The notes beneath the pieces were generated by a model. The model was not told where the DNA came from, did no database searches, and worked only from the letters and a program-made list of their open reading frames with translations. A program made the position numbers and the translations under genes. A stretch of DNA of 64,000 nucleotides from Tetrahymena thermophila SB210 (lineage: Eukaryota; Ciliophora; Oligohymenophorea; Hymenostomatida; Tetrahymenidae): contig NW_002476157.1 of assembly GCF_000189635.1 (NCBI RefSeq), positions 310,001 to 374,000 on the forward strand, written 5' to 3'. How positions within the stretch are numbered: position 1 is the first letter of the stretch; every line of letters begins with the position of its first letter. Shown here piece by piece: positions 16,396 to 29,757 of the stretch.

Positions 16396-18958
16396 ATGAG
16401 TGACAGTTATTCTTTGGAAACTATCAGCATACTCTAGTAAAGATGTGAAAGTTTATATAAAAGTGTAATAATTCAAGATAATTTACAAAAAAGCTAAACG
16501 TTATGAAAAGTCAATAATATAATTTTTAACTAATAAAAGGCTAAGTATAATGAATGCATAGAAAGCATGGAGGAATTAGTTAGCGCAAAAAAATTTCATT
16601 ATGGAGAAGATAGCTCTGAGGTAAAAATTTCTTTTATTTATTAAAAGCTATTAAACTTCGATTCAATTTACATTTAATTGTTTTTATATATCGTTAAATA
16701 ATATTTTTTAAAAAGTATGCTAAAAGCTCTGAAAGACTCTGTGAGGTGTTGAACCTTTCAGCTATGATAAATTTGCAAAAAGAAAAATTTGATTTGACTA
16801 TTGAGCAGTTGAGAAAAGCAGAGATGCTTTGTCATACTTCTCTTAGATTCAAAGCTACTACTTATAATAATTTAGCTTGCTTTTACCGTAGAACTGGAAA
16901 ATTGAGAACTGCATACAATTATTTATAAATGGCTCTTGAAATAGAACTAAAAATGGGAAATATGCCTTCTCTTGCAGATACTCATCTAAATTTATGTGCA
17001 GTTTTGAGCTAATTAGGTAATTAATTTCATATAACTATTAACTTTCTATTATAAATGTAGAATATTTTATATTACTGAATAAAAAGATTGAATAAACTAC
17101 TAATAAGAAACTTAATAAGTATTTATTATAGGTTAAATAGTTTATTAATCAATGAATAAATTAACAAATATTTATAATCAAAGCATATTAAATATTATTT
17201 ATATCATAAAATGTAATGCTTAATTTAAAGATAGGCATACTTAAGCTTTAGAGCACTCTCTTTTGAGCATAGTTATTTTGTAAGATGAGTTTTTATAGAT
17301 AACTCTTAAGCATTATAGAGAATAGAATGGATTAAGCAAGAGTAATGAAATCAATGGTATCAAGTTAAGTGATATTGATGTCAAAGCGAAAATTACAGAT
17401 GATCGCCTTGCTGTATTAGCTATAGCTTATCATAATTTAGGAGTAGAACTTGAACATCTAAAAAGAGTAAAGCTATACATTTGCTAAAAATGAATGATAT
17501 TATATTAACTAATTATTTTTATTAAAAATTAAGTATGATGAAAGTATGAAGATATATAATAGAGCTCTTAATTTTGCATCTGATAATTTAGGATAGAATC
17601 ACTCATTAGTTTAGAATCTCACTAGAGTTCTATAATAAGCATTTAGTTAAGTAACTTTGAAACAGCTTTATAAAAAATTAAATAAAAGACTTTATGTTAA
17701 AAGCTTGAAGGAAATAAAGCAGCATCTAGATGTCATGTAAATGGAACTAAAAAATAATTTAGAGATATTTATAGGGAAAGAGTATAATCAGCAAATGTAT
17801 AGCATGATATGAATAGTACAATTGGTGGAACACCAAGTGCATCAAACGCAGCATAAAAAAACCTACCTAAATTGACAAAACCAGAAAAACTAAATACATG
17901 CATTTCAACAAACTATTATAAGCCAGACAATTAAGAAAGTACTAAAGGGATTTTAATGAATAATGGAAGTACTCCATTAAATAACAAATTTATAAAAAGA
18001 ACTATGTCTGGAAACGATAGCATCTAAAATGATCAAGGGAGACGTACCTTTATTCATTTTTATAATTCCTTTATAATTATATCATATTATAACTCAATAA
18101 ATTTATTTTTTTATTGATATTTTATAAATGAATAAAATTTTGATCAATAGATTATTCATTTATATAAATTATTATTGAATAAATATAAAAAATTAATTAT
18201 TTAATCTCATAATCTTGGATTGATTAGGATAGATTAAAAATAAAAATAATTTATTAACTTACTTACTTTTTTTAGTAAAATTAGATTAAATTATTCTATT
18301 AAAATAATTATTTAATATTTATTTTATTTTAATATTCAAAAATAAATCTTAATTTATTAACCAAATTTATGTTAAAATAGTAAATTCTACAGTTAGAAAG
18401 AAAAATTAATATTTTATGGCAGGTTCAAACAGGTAGACTCCTACTTAGGCATATAAACCGAACCCTTAAAGTTTTGACTTTTCAAACGGAAATATTGGTA
18501 TTTAGTAACACTAGAGGAATATGAGTGCAAATACTTACCATAACAGCAATAACTCAAGACCTATGAGCATTAATGATAGCTAATAGCTTAACTTGAGTTA
18601 CATAAATAAATCGAATACGCCAAGTAATAACAATTTTTTGGGAACTTATTAAAATAATAATAACTACAGCTTTGATGCAAGCTTATAAAACGATATAGTT
18701 TATAATAGCTACAATATCAATAAAAATTAAAATAATTAGCAAAGTATTTTAAAACTTACTCCTAATTAGATAGGCTTGAATAGCAGTGTTAATTAATCAA
18801 TTAATAATTTTAATAATATAAATTATCAAAATAGTATATCTTCTAATTCTCCTTAAATACAACAATCAATTAGCTTTAATCAAAGGAATGCATAATTAAT
18901 TGATAATCATTAGTAGCCTACTTATCCTATTGATTCATAAATACAATACAATAATTGA
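16396..18958 (+). CDS. Tetratricopeptide-repeat (TPR) protein with Asn/Gln-rich tail
   Basis: Seven exons give exactly 565 codons: 16396-16464, 16540-16620, 16716-17016, 17231-17466, 17534-17650, 17689-18043 and 18423-18958. Exons 2-5 encode TPR helices: ATTYNNLACFYRRTGKLRTA followed by YNYLQMALEIELKMG, then a unit with AYHNLGVELEHLKR plus YDESMKIYNRAL. These form a helical protein-protein scaffold, probably cytosolic; no targeting signal is seen. The tail from about residue 280 is Asn/Ser/Gln-rich and disordered. The intron at 17651-17688 is only 38 bp. The last intron (18044-18422) has a less typical GTACC donor. An alternative is that the TPR gene stops at 18116 and a separate small Asn-rich gene starts at ATG 18416, which lies in the same frame. 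The fused reading is preferred because the tail otherwise becomes AT-rich nonsense. Confidence 0.75.
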
Positions 18959-20028
18959 TAAATATATAAAATTTTTCTTAAAATAATAATAAATTTTATT
19001 AGAAATAAATAATAAATTTTAAAATAATTTTATGTGAATAAATTATTAATTATTAAGTCAAAAACTAATTTTATGTAAAATAAAAAAAATTCAATAAAAA
19101 ATTAAGAAAAATAAGAATAGATTTATTAATTTTTAAAATATTGTTTTTTATTTTAAATTTATTTTTAAAAAATTAAATAGATAAATTATTAAATAGATAT
19201 TGATAAAATATAATAAAAAAATTTTGGCACATTTATATTTAATAAAAATTAATATTGAAAATATTAATCAATACAAATCACATTTAAAAAAAAGGCAACT
19301 CTTTAATAGAATAATGAATTTTTATATTTAAAGCAATTATTAAAATCAAAACCTTAAAAAGGTAGTCACCAAATACTAAAATGCGCCAAAATTAGAAGTT
19401 AAACTGATCCATTTTTAAAAGAAATTTTTAATATTTTTTTAAAATTAAATTTATAAAATTTTTAATTATATTAAAAATATTTTTGAGTAAATTTATAAAG
19501 TAAAATGAAATAAATTTATTTATTTATTAAAGTATTTATATATCTTAGGAAAATATTACAATTTAAATTAGATTGTTAAAAAAAATAAAGAAAGAAAGAT
19601 ATTTCAATTAAATATACATATATATAAATGCATTAGCTATGTTAGAATGCATATGAATAATTAATTGAATTTTTGAAAAGCAATCTTTAAAGTGATAGTA
19701 AAAAATATAAATAAATATCTAAGAAAAATAAATAAATAAATAATAAAAAATAAATATTTGACTTAGAAAGATTATTGAAGTTTTTAAATTTGTTTGTTTA
19801 TTTGTTTATTTTCAAAAATACAAAAAAATTTAAAAAATAAATCGCGATAATAATGTTAATTAATTAATAGAATGGAAAAATAAATATCACACAAAAAAAG
19901 GGAATATCTTTTTGGGAGATGAAAACCAAAAAATTAAAATAAAAAAATAAATAAATTAAAAAATCAAAGAAAAACAAAAATAATCAAATAAATTATATAA
20001 TTTTCAAGCAAAACAAAATATTATCAAA
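18959..20028. other. Intergenic, AT-rich, upstream of CCT3
   Basis: A spacer of about 1.1 kb, extremely AT-rich, with runs of AAAT and GTTT. It is expected to contain the CCT3 promoter. No gene is supported. Confidence 0.5.
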
Positions 20029-22778
20029 ATGTTCTAAGGCGGTCAACATCAAATTATGGTTTTAAACCAAAACACTAAGAGAGAAAGTGGTAAGAAGGCT
20101 CAATTAGCTAACATTAGCGCTTCCAAGGTAATCAATTTGATTTAATTATTCAAAATGATACAAACAAAATTACTTCAATTTCAATACTAGTCTAACCTCA
20201 ATCTTTCATCCTTTTATTTGCAAGCATTTTGATAATCATTAAATTTGTCATTATAAAAATTCAAAAAAAAGCAAATTCGTGATTTCAAAAATATGATAAA
20301 AATAAAATTAATTTAAAATGTATCACCTACATGTCTCATATTTAACATTTTTACATTCTTTAACCTTTCATTTTAATTAATTAGGCTGTCTCTGAAATCG
20401 TAACTTCTACTTTAGGCCCTCGTTCTATGCTTAAGATGTTACTTGACCCTATGGTAATCTATAATATATATCTAAAATATTTAAAAGCTAACAGATAATC
20501 TGCTATTCTTCCATCCAACTTAAATAAGCAAAATTATGAAACGCATTAAAGTAAATTAGATGCGGAAAGATAAAATGTAAATTTAAAGGCAAAAATTATT
20601 AGTAGTAAACCTAAAATAGATATAACTACAAGTAAATAGTAAATTAAACTTGCTTATAAGAGAGCTTTTTGAGATGTTTAAGCAACTCCTAGCAATATTC
20701 ATTAATAATTTAAAGCATTAAGCAATACAGAAGATGAGCAGAATATCCAAATTAATTAGCTATAAAAAATAACCAAAGAATCTAAGTTTTATCATTTTAA
20801 ATATAATTTTAGGGAGGTATTGTTATGACTAATGACGGTAACGCTATCTTGAGAGAAATCGATGTTAATCACCCTGCTGCTAAGTCCATGATTGAATTGG
20901 CTAGAGTCCAAGACGAAGAAGTTGGTGATGGTACTACTTCAGTTATCATTATGGCTGGTGAAATGATGTCTGCTGCCAAGCCCTTCATTGAAAGAGATAT
21001 TCACCCTTCCATTATTGTCTCTTCTTACTACAGAGCTTTGGAAGAATCTATTAAAAAGATTGAAGAACTTGCCGTTCCCATTGATGTCAATGATGACGAT
21101 AAGGTCAACAAGGTAAAAAAAAAAAACTTTTATATTAAAAATAGCTTCATAAATAAATAAATGACAGTTTCATAGAAAATATTTCAAAAATAAAAAGTTC
21201 AAGAATAATATAAGTTTGAATAGAAAATGATAAGAGTTATTTGCAAAAGTGGCAACAAAAAATTAATACTGAATGAAAGATTTATCAAACCAAACATTTT
21301 TTGAAAACTTAAAAGCAAAATATTTAATAAAATTTTTAAAATAACAGGCTTTATCTTGCTGTATTGGTACCAAATTCACTTCTAGATGGGGTAAATTGAT
21401 TTCCGACTTAGCTCTCAAGGCTGTTAAAACTATCATGAGAGGTGGTAATCTCTAAAAACTCAATCTTGAAATCAAGAGATACGCCAAGGTTGAAAAGATC
21501 CCCGGTGGTACTTTGGAAGACAGTGTTGTTTTGGATGGTGTTATGTTCAACAAGGATATTACTCACCCCAAGATGAGAAGATAAATTAAAAATCCCAGAG
21601 TCATTTTACTTGACTGCCCTCTTGAATATAAGAAAGGTGAATCTATGACCAACCTTGAAATGATGAAGGAATCTGATATGTAAATATTTATTTTTATTCA
21701 TTTATAAATGTAAATTAATAAATATATAATTAATTAATTAAATTAGGACTGATGCCTTACAATAAGAAATGGAAGAATTAGCTTTAATGTGCAACGATAT
21801 TTTAAAACACAAGCCCGATGTCGTTATTACCGAAAAGGGTGTTAGTGACTTAGCTCAACATTATTTATTAAAGTAAAACGTCTCTGTTATCAGAAGAGTT
21901 AGAAAGACCGATAATAATAGAATTTCCAGAGTTTCTGGTGCTACTATTGTCAACAGACCTGAAGAAATTCAAGAATCTGATGTTGGTAAAAAGTGTGGTA
22001 TGTTCGAAGTTAAGTTAATTGGTGATGAATACTTCACTTTTATGACTGAATGTGAAAATCCTGAAGCTTGCTCTATTATTTTAAGAGGTGCTTCTAAGGA
22101 TGTCCTCAACGAAATGGAAAGAAATCTCCACGATTGCTTGGCTGTTGCTAAGAACATTTTTGTTAATCCTAAGCTTGTTCCTGGTGGTGGTGCTATTGAA
22201 ATGGAAGTCTCTTCTCACTTAGAAAAGATCTCTACTTCTATTGAAGGTCTTCACCAACTTCCTTTCAGAGCAGGTAATTAATTTTACAAAAATTAAATTA
22301 AATAAACTAAAAAAACTATTAATTAACACTTTTTCTTTATAACTATAATTATCTTTTAAAATATAGTTGCTTACGCTTTAGAAGCTATTCCTAAGACCTT
22401 GGCTCAAAACTGTGGTGTTGATGTTGTTAGAACCATCACTGAATTGAGAGCTAAGCATAATTAAGAAGGAAATAAATTTATTGGTATTGAAGGTAATACT
22501 GGTAAAATTACTGATATGGCTGAAGCTAATGTTTGGGAACCTGTTTCTGTCAAGCTCTAAGTTTATAAGACTGCCATTGAATCCGCTTGTATGCTTCTCC
22601 GTATAGATGATGTTGTTTCTGGTCTTAAGAAGCATAAGGTTGCCAAGGGTGGTGCCTCCGTTACTGATGCTTAAGGTCAAGAAATCCCTGAAACCGTAAT
22701 TTATTTTAACATTCTAAAAGCATATTAAATAAAAAATAATTATAATAATAATAGTTCGGTGATGCCAGAGATGGTTGA
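20029..22778 (+). CDS. CCT3: T-complex chaperonin subunit gamma (CCT3/TCP-1 gamma)
   Basis: This is a group II chaperonin subunit of the cytosolic TRiC/CCT ring, which folds actin, tubulin and other clients using ATP. Seven exons (20029-20127, 20385-20453, 20813-21112, 21348-21679, 21747-22273, 22367-22695, 22755-22778) total exactly 560 codons, giving 559 aa, a normal CCT length. Subunit type is set by the N-terminus (VLNQNTKRESGKKAQ) and by IVMTNDGNAILREI, KKGES, KPDVVITEKG, TDNNRI and RIDDVVSGLKK, all as in eukaryotic CCT3. The ATPase motif GDGTTS is near residue 95 and VPGGGAIEME near residue 400. Codon use is more C-ending than in neighbouring genes and uses CAA more often than TAA/TAG, consistent with strong expression. 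In-frame TAA codons, as in the second codon pair TTC TAA, prove the ciliate code. Stop TGA at 22776. Confidence 0.97.
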
Positions 22779-24886
22779 ATAATGTAATAATAATGAATAG
22801 AAAAATTAAAATAAAACCAAAAAAATTAACTCATATATTTCCAATAAAAAATTAATATATAATTTTCACATCAAAAGTTTTAATTGTATGATTTAAGTAT
22901 TATTAATTATATAGTATGGTTAAAAATATTTTAATTCTATTATATCCAACTCAACTTAATTCTATTATTTTTTTAAATAAATATCTAAATAATTATACAA
23001 ATCATTTTTGATAATTTATTTTAATTAAATTTCTTCAATGTTAAGTTTAATTATTAAAAAAGAGATATTGTTTTTTTTTATGAAATAAAATTATTAAATT
23101 AAGAATTATATTTTAAGAAATTCTTTCTTGTTATTTATTAGAAAAAAATAAAAATAATTTATTAATATCATCAACAAAATAAATTCAAATAAATTTTATT
23201 TTATTAAAATATTTGGAAAACAGCTAGCTATTTAGTCTACTAAAAATTAAGTTCCTTTAAAAATAAACAAGATAAATTTCAATATTCTAAAGCATTATTA
23301 AAAAATTGAAAAGATGAATCTTAAGTTTTATCTATACACTAAGAAACCATAATCCTCATGAATATTCAAACTAAAATAATAAATAAAAACAACAAATAAA
23401 ATGAAAATTAATTAATTTACAAATTAAATACTATCTAAAGATATGAGTTATCTAAATTTAAAACACTCAATTCTATTTACAATATAAAATTGTAAACTAT
23501 CAGAGAAAAAATAAAATATGTATTAAGTTTAAATATGTAAAATCAATATTCAAACATCAATGTTTAAGATAAAAGAAATAATATTTGCATGCATTAAAAA
23601 AATTAAATAAATAAACCAATCATAGTGTAGAAGTTATTTTTATTGGTTATGTTGAGTGTAGAAGTTATTTTTATTGGTTATGTTGATCAAAAATTTTTGC
23701 TAGTAACATTTTGCTTCATCAATTTAAAATTTACTAAATGCTCATCTATTTATTTTATTTTTTTAAATATTAAATCTTTTATTAAGCTTGTGAACTCAAG
23801 TGAAGAATTTTTAAATCCAATTAAATTTTTAGATTTATTCTTCAATAAATATTTGGTATTTTAATCTAACCTCATAAGAATATTTATTTACCATAATTTT
23901 GAAAGATTCTAATCCTTTAAGATCTCCTTTAGTTATCATTTCAATTTGAGTATTTAGAGTTGTTGTTTAGTGACTAAGTTTTAACTTAAATTTTTTATTG
24001 AAGATTTTTTTATGTCATTTTTTAATTTAAATTGAATTGTATCTCATCAATTAATTATTGAATTTTTTAATTTGCTCTTGTTTATTTTAAATCTTAATAA
24101 TCTAAAGTACTTTAATACTATTAAAATAGAATATCATAATCAAGAATAGTCCAATTATAAATAAAATCAGATTCATTCAATTATTAATTTTCAAAATAAA
24201 ATAATAAATGTTTCCCCTTTAACGCTATGTCAATTTTAAATATCAAATAATTAATTATTTAAAAATAAAATACAAATTAAAATAGTTTTAAATTATTTTT
24301 TCATTAATTTTTTAATTGCTCTTAATTATTAAAAGAAGAAAAAAATGATTAAAATGAAAGTATTTTATTGTAAACTTTGAATGTACAAATTAGTTAATTA
24401 AATGAATGTATAAATAAAAGTATTTTTTAAATACAAAAAGAAATTTCTTCAATATAAAAAATTTAAGCTATTTAATCTGAATATTAAAGCTATTTTTCTT
24501 TGTAGATGATATTAATGATGAAAAAAAATTTTTTATTGATTTTAACAATATAATTCCAAAGTCAATAATAGTTGAAAAAATTATTATTAAAATATGATTC
24601 ATGAAAAAACTGTGAAAAAAGCTGCTAAAAATTTTTATAATAATTGTTTATATAAATTATTTGGAAGAAGGAAAATTTTCCTTTTATTAAATGACTAAAG
24701 TAAAAAATGACTTTGACTTTAATTAATTATTAATGTAATTTGTATAAAAAAAAGTATTTTATTTTTATTATTTCCAAAAAAAATGTTAAGCAATATAATA
24801 TATAATAATTATTCAAGCTAATGGAAGAATAAAAATTTTAATATATATGCTTGTTTAATTTTTGCAGTATAAATTATTCATTTGAA
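22779..24886. other. Convergent intergenic region, AT-rich
   Basis: About 2.1 kb lies between the 3' ends of CCT3 (plus) and the B-box-like gene (minus). Apart from the 31-bp tandem duplication no feature is recognised. The 73-aa open frame at 23643-23864 is AT-rich and not supported as a gene. Confidence 0.5.
23625..23686. repeat. Perfect 31-bp tandem duplication
   Basis: The unit beginning GTGTAGAAGTTATTTTT and ending GGTTATGTTGA occurs twice back to back (23625-23655 and 23656-23686) without mismatch, in intergenic DNA. Confidence 0.9.
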
Positions 24887-26515
24887 TCAATTGTTTATCA
24901 TGAATCCTTCAACAAACTTCAAAATTTTGATAGATTTTATTGAATAGTGCTCTATTCCAAATACATATTCTTAACTCGATTAATATCTTGCCACTTCTTC
25001 CTCTTTTGCTTAAGTGACATTTTTATAATCAGGGTAATCAGCAATCTAAAAGAACTTATCTTATAAGCAAAACTAAAACTCTAATTTTCTCATTAGTTCA
25101 GAACGCCTTATTTGGCTATTGTTAAAGAGATAACCCTTTTTACTTAAATTAAATTTATTGCTAACATGGTTTGAAAAAAATAAATCAGAGAGAGATAGAT
25201 TTTCTTAATCAAGCCATTGCTAATTACATTTAGATTTTTAAATAACTCCTATAGCTATTTTGTAGCTATTTTCGTCACCTATGAATGGTTTAAATTCAAA
25301 TTGAATGGTGTACTTTTTAGATGGATCTATGGCTTTTTCGGTAAAAAATTATACCATTAACTAGGAACTTTTTTATTTGATCTTTGTTAATCCTTCTTTG
25401 CTTTTCTTAATAATTTAATTAGTTTAGCTGTAATTGTCCTTTAAAGATTTGATAAATTAATAATTTTCTGTTGCATCAAGTTCATATTTATGCTTGAACA
25501 TTAATTCATTCATGATTAGCTATTGCTTTTTATTAAACTCTTATGTAAGATTTTAAAAATCTTTGGTTAATTTTTCAATATTCTTAAAACTACTAAGACT
25601 TTGTTCGCTAAACTAGTTTTCATTTAATTGACTAATATATTGGTTCTTTTATATCTAAAATTACGCAGTTTAGATAATATACTCAAACTAAGGATTTGAC
25701 AAATGATTAAATTATAAATCTTTTAAAGAATCAATGTGTTAAACATATGGTGATGCACATTAAGAAATGTAATCTTGAAAATCTTCAATATTGTTTTAAG
25801 TTTCTATATTTATAATTTTGTCATTTCTTAAATGATTGTCGAGAAAGTAATGTTTTATTAGCTTTAATTTTTAGAATATCTACTTTTAGATTAGCTTTGG
25901 AAATTTCAATTGAAGAAATTGATTGCTTTCTTAAAATTTTTAAAATTCCTCTTGAATAATTTGTTAGTTTTAAATTCTGTTTTTATGTGATTCTTTGATG
26001 AGGTTATTAATTTATTCTAATCCTTATTTGTTTCCTTACAACATCTATTAAATATAGTTTTAGAATTCCTTTTTGCATGATATATTTTAATAAACCTCAA
26101 GTAGTCTGGATTTAGTTACTATTTTATCAGATAAATAGTTAATAGCAGCTTTTTTCATCTTTAATATTTTTTGGTTTAATTTATATTATAGTTCTTCTAT
26201 AAACAGTTCAATCGTTTACAATTCATCTTAAAAGCATTCTTTTTATTCATTTAGAGTATTCTTCAAATTTGATAGAATACTTTTATCTTCCATAATAGGC
26301 CAATTAGTTAAAATTTCTGTATCACTTGACTCAGCAATATCAGCATAAAACAGTAAATCCTTACCTTACAATAGATTCTTAGTTACACACCTAGAACAAA
26401 AGCCTATTTGGTTTGTGTCAGTAGAAAGATTTGTGTTAAAAAACTATATAGGATACCCTTTATGCGTAGAGCATTGATCTATTTAATTTTATTCTTATGT
26501 TTCTATTTGATTCAT
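24887..26515 (-). CDS. B-box-like zinc-binding coiled-coil protein
   Basis: An intronless frame of 543 codons (542 aa) runs from ATG at 26515 to TGA at 24889-24887. Near the N-terminus Cys15, His18, Cys40 and Cys43 (CSTHKG...FCSRC) form a C-x2-H...C-x2-C pair like that of B-box-type zinc fingers. Residues about 80-380 are rich in Gln, Lys, Leu and Glu and look like long coiled coil. The C-terminal approximately 130 residues contain a compact-looking beta-rich segment (KYTIQFEFKPFIGDENSY then KIAIGVIQ) that might be a SPRY-like fold, but I cannot confirm this. The order B-box, coiled coil, C-terminal domain recalls TRIM-type proteins lacking a RING; similar proteins are numerous in Tetrahymena. 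Molecular function is unknown. The gene is tail-to-tail with CCT3. Confidence 0.75.
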
Positions 26516-27242
26516 ATTTTATTCTTTACTTTACTTTTCTTATTTTATTTTTTTTAATTAAAATTTTCTTAAATTAATTATGTGATTTTAGTGTTTTGAA
26601 TGAATAAAAATATAATTAGAATATTAAATTTGCATAAAAATTACAAAAGACATTTTAAGGCTCTAAAAAAATTAATTAATTTATTTCTCAATAAAACTCT
26701 TTTAATTATACTTATTAATCATTTAATTAAAACCCTATTCTAAATAAAAGTATTTTAAAAATAATTTAAAAATATTTTTATTTTTTTACTAAGAGACAGC
26801 CATATAATATTTAAAAAAATTTTTTTAATATGGTTTTTAATTAATATAAAAGTTCTAACAAATTTATTTACCTTATTCAATAAGAAATTTTTGAAAAAAA
26901 TTTTGTTACTTATATAATTTTATCTTAATTATAGTTACAAAATAAATAAAATTATTTTAATAATAATTTATGTTATCATTATGAAAATATATATTGAGTA
27001 TATTACTCGTTTTAAAATACAAGAATATAATTTGATCTAAGAAAAATAAAATGATAAAATGAAAAATTAATTTAAGAAATAAAAATAATTAATTTCAATG
27101 CTTAATAAATAACAAAGTTTGTATTTAAAAATATATTATCAAGAATATGTATTAAAATTAATAATATCCTTTTCTCAAATATTTTTATTTTTATTAGAGT
27201 TGCTATATTTATTTTATCAAAGAGAAATTCAGGATTATATTT
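26516..27242. other. Intergenic, AT-rich
   Basis: A 730-bp spacer between two minus-strand genes. It is expected to hold the promoter of the B-box-like gene and the 3' UTR of the preceding one. No other feature was seen. Confidence 0.5.
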
Positions 27243-29757
27243 TCAAATTTAAATTATTTCGTCAACACTATTTTTGAATCTTTTGAAAATATTCACACTA
27301 CTATCAGCACTATGAACTACAGGACTTGATTATGATGAAATTACTGAATAATTTTCACCTTACTAATTAATATTTTGTAGCTATGAAACCTCTTAGGCTT
27401 TTGTTGAACGATCATAAAATTATGGGTTCAGCAAATTAGGATTATATTTTTATGCGATTTATTTTAAATAACTTTGTCCTTAAACTTCATTCAAGTCATT
27501 TTTGTTAGGCACTAATTAATTTTAAGTTGCAGTGTTATTTTTTACGCTGTTTTGAGAAGTTCTAATCCCTAATTACTCACTTAAAGGAGTAATATTACTA
27601 GGAATAGACTATGAAGCTTATTATTACGTTTGACCTATTGAAGTTAACTAGATGGAGTAAGGAGATGAACTATAAAATTAGTTTTGTTATTAATTGTTCA
27701 CTTTATTATCGTATAAATTAAATTAAGAATTAAGAGAAGGTCTTTTATCTGGTACTTATTACATGGCTTATGATTGATTAAGCAATTTTGAATTACTTTT
27801 ACTTGTAGCTGCTGTTATTTATGATTGACTTAAATACTTAGAGTGAGAATTATTTTACTTTGAATACTTTTAGTTAAGAAGGAAGGCCTTATCAGGTGAG
27901 TAGAAATCGAATTAATTAGGGAGTTCTAAAAATAATTAAAAAAAATTAATTTTTAAATTCCAAACATTTCTCTTCATTTTTTTTATTTAATTATTTTTCA
28001 ATTAAAATTAAAAGTCAGCAAGAGACATTTTTTTTCTTCCCAAAATTAATTTTTGATAAATTTTTTTATTTTTTAATAATATTCTATCATAAATTGATAT
28101 AATTAAATTTTACTAAAAACTTTAAATAATATTTAGGTATTTTCTAAATAGATTTTTATAAGATTAACTAAAAGCAATTACTGTAATGATCAGATGCTGG
28201 TATTGATTGAGGAGTTGATATAGAGCTGTATTTTTGATGGTGATGTCTACCACTACTTGCTTAGGATGAAGGTAAATTCGTATTTGATGAAGCTTAAAGA
28301 TTGTTAGAGTTCAAAAGACCTGGAGTTGATATTATTTGCTTGAGATTTTGAAGTTAATTGGGGTTTTCATAAGATTTATTCTTTCTATGGTGTTTCTAAG
28401 TACTATTTTGTTATAAATTAGTCGAGCTTTTTGTCGATATAAATTAGTTGGCTAGTCTTTTTACTGAAGAAACAGATGAAGTAGCTGGATTACTTCTCTT
28501 AGCACTTTCCATTTAAGTATCAGATTAATCTGACTTGTTCAGAGTTTACTCTTCTGGAATTTCAAAGCTGTTTTGATCAACAACTATCTACTACAAATTC
28601 TTAGCTGATTTGTGTAAATATGTTGAATATGAGTCTCTTACTGTTTCCAAATCTCCTTCCATTTACAGCATAATTCTTTCGTTATCTAGAATTCTTAGCT
28701 TCTGGAGTTCTATTGTTTTGATCATTTTTGCTTTTTCCCTGGAAAATTTTGTAATTATAGCATTCATTTCTTCTTTGTGTTAACTAATGAGTTTTCCTTC
28801 TATCTCTTTTCTGACTTCTTCTCTAATTTGTGTATAACGAATCATAGGTCCATTCAACATATTTTGTTATTTTTGCAATTTCTCTCTCTATAATTCTATT
28901 TCCTGTCTCAACAATTACTTTTCATTTTATGCTAACTGGAATTTTTGGGATAAATCTATATTTTCATCATTTGCTTTTTTAAGTTACTCCTGCAAAAATC
29001 TGATTTGCTAAATTAAAAGTTAGTTTGAGTCATTTTAAGAATGATTTTATCCTTCTTTATTCACTCTTTCCATTTACAATTACTAAATTTTAAAAGATAA
29101 ATTAGATATATATAATCAATTATAAAAAGTATTTTCTCATTTATTTTGTTGTTGCTTCAGCTTATAAACTTAGAAAAGAATAAGCACATATTTATCTTAA
29201 AATTGGAATTTAATTTTATTAAAACTTACTATCAAATTATTGACATGATTTTTAAGGCTTTCATTTGAATTAGCGAAGTTATAAAAGAGATCAATGTAGT
29301 TATTCTTTTGAATCTGAAGCTCCCTTTATAATTACAAGATTTAATTTTATTAACCAGAGTTTATAGATTAAGGCGTGTAAGATGAAGTTGGAGACATGCT
29401 TCTTTTTAGATTCTAAGTATAATCACTTTTGCTTGTAAAAAAAGGGGAGGAAGCTTAGTTACTAAAAGGAGATAACTCTAATTTCTAAAATTCTTCTATG
29501 ATAGCTTCATCATTTAGGTAATAGCGTTGACTTTTTTAGTAATCAATGCTCCTTTGTTGGATTTAATTTGTTATCGCATAAATATTGTTGGGGTCAGTAA
29601 CTTATATTTTCGCAGAAGTCTCTAACTGTGATGTTTAACTTAATGAAGGAGCTAAGATCTGCTTAGGTTATTAAGCTGGAAGAGTAGGACATGTAGCTTA
29701 AGTGGTCCTAATAGTCTAGTTAGTAGACTATACAGGATCTAGATGGCTTTCACTCAT
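27243..29757 (-). CDS. Gln/Ser-rich coiled-coil protein
   Basis: Three exons (29757-29230, 29082-28182, 27925-27243) total exactly 704 codons, giving 703 aa, with GTAAG and GTAAT donors. The first ~170 residues are Ser/Thr/Gln-rich and end in a helical stretch. The second exon opens with about 200 residues of strong heptad-like coiled coil (LQQIRFLQEQLKKANDE, then KEEMNAIITKFSREKAKMI). The remaining third is low-complexity Ser/Gln/Asn. There is no signal peptide, membrane segment or catalytic motif. The architecture suits a structural or scaffold protein, perhaps cytoskeletal or basal-body, but that is only a guess from composition. Stop TGA is at 27245-27243; the ATG at 29757 is the first in frame. 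An internal ATG at 29073 follows the first intron and is not the start. Confidence 0.8.
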
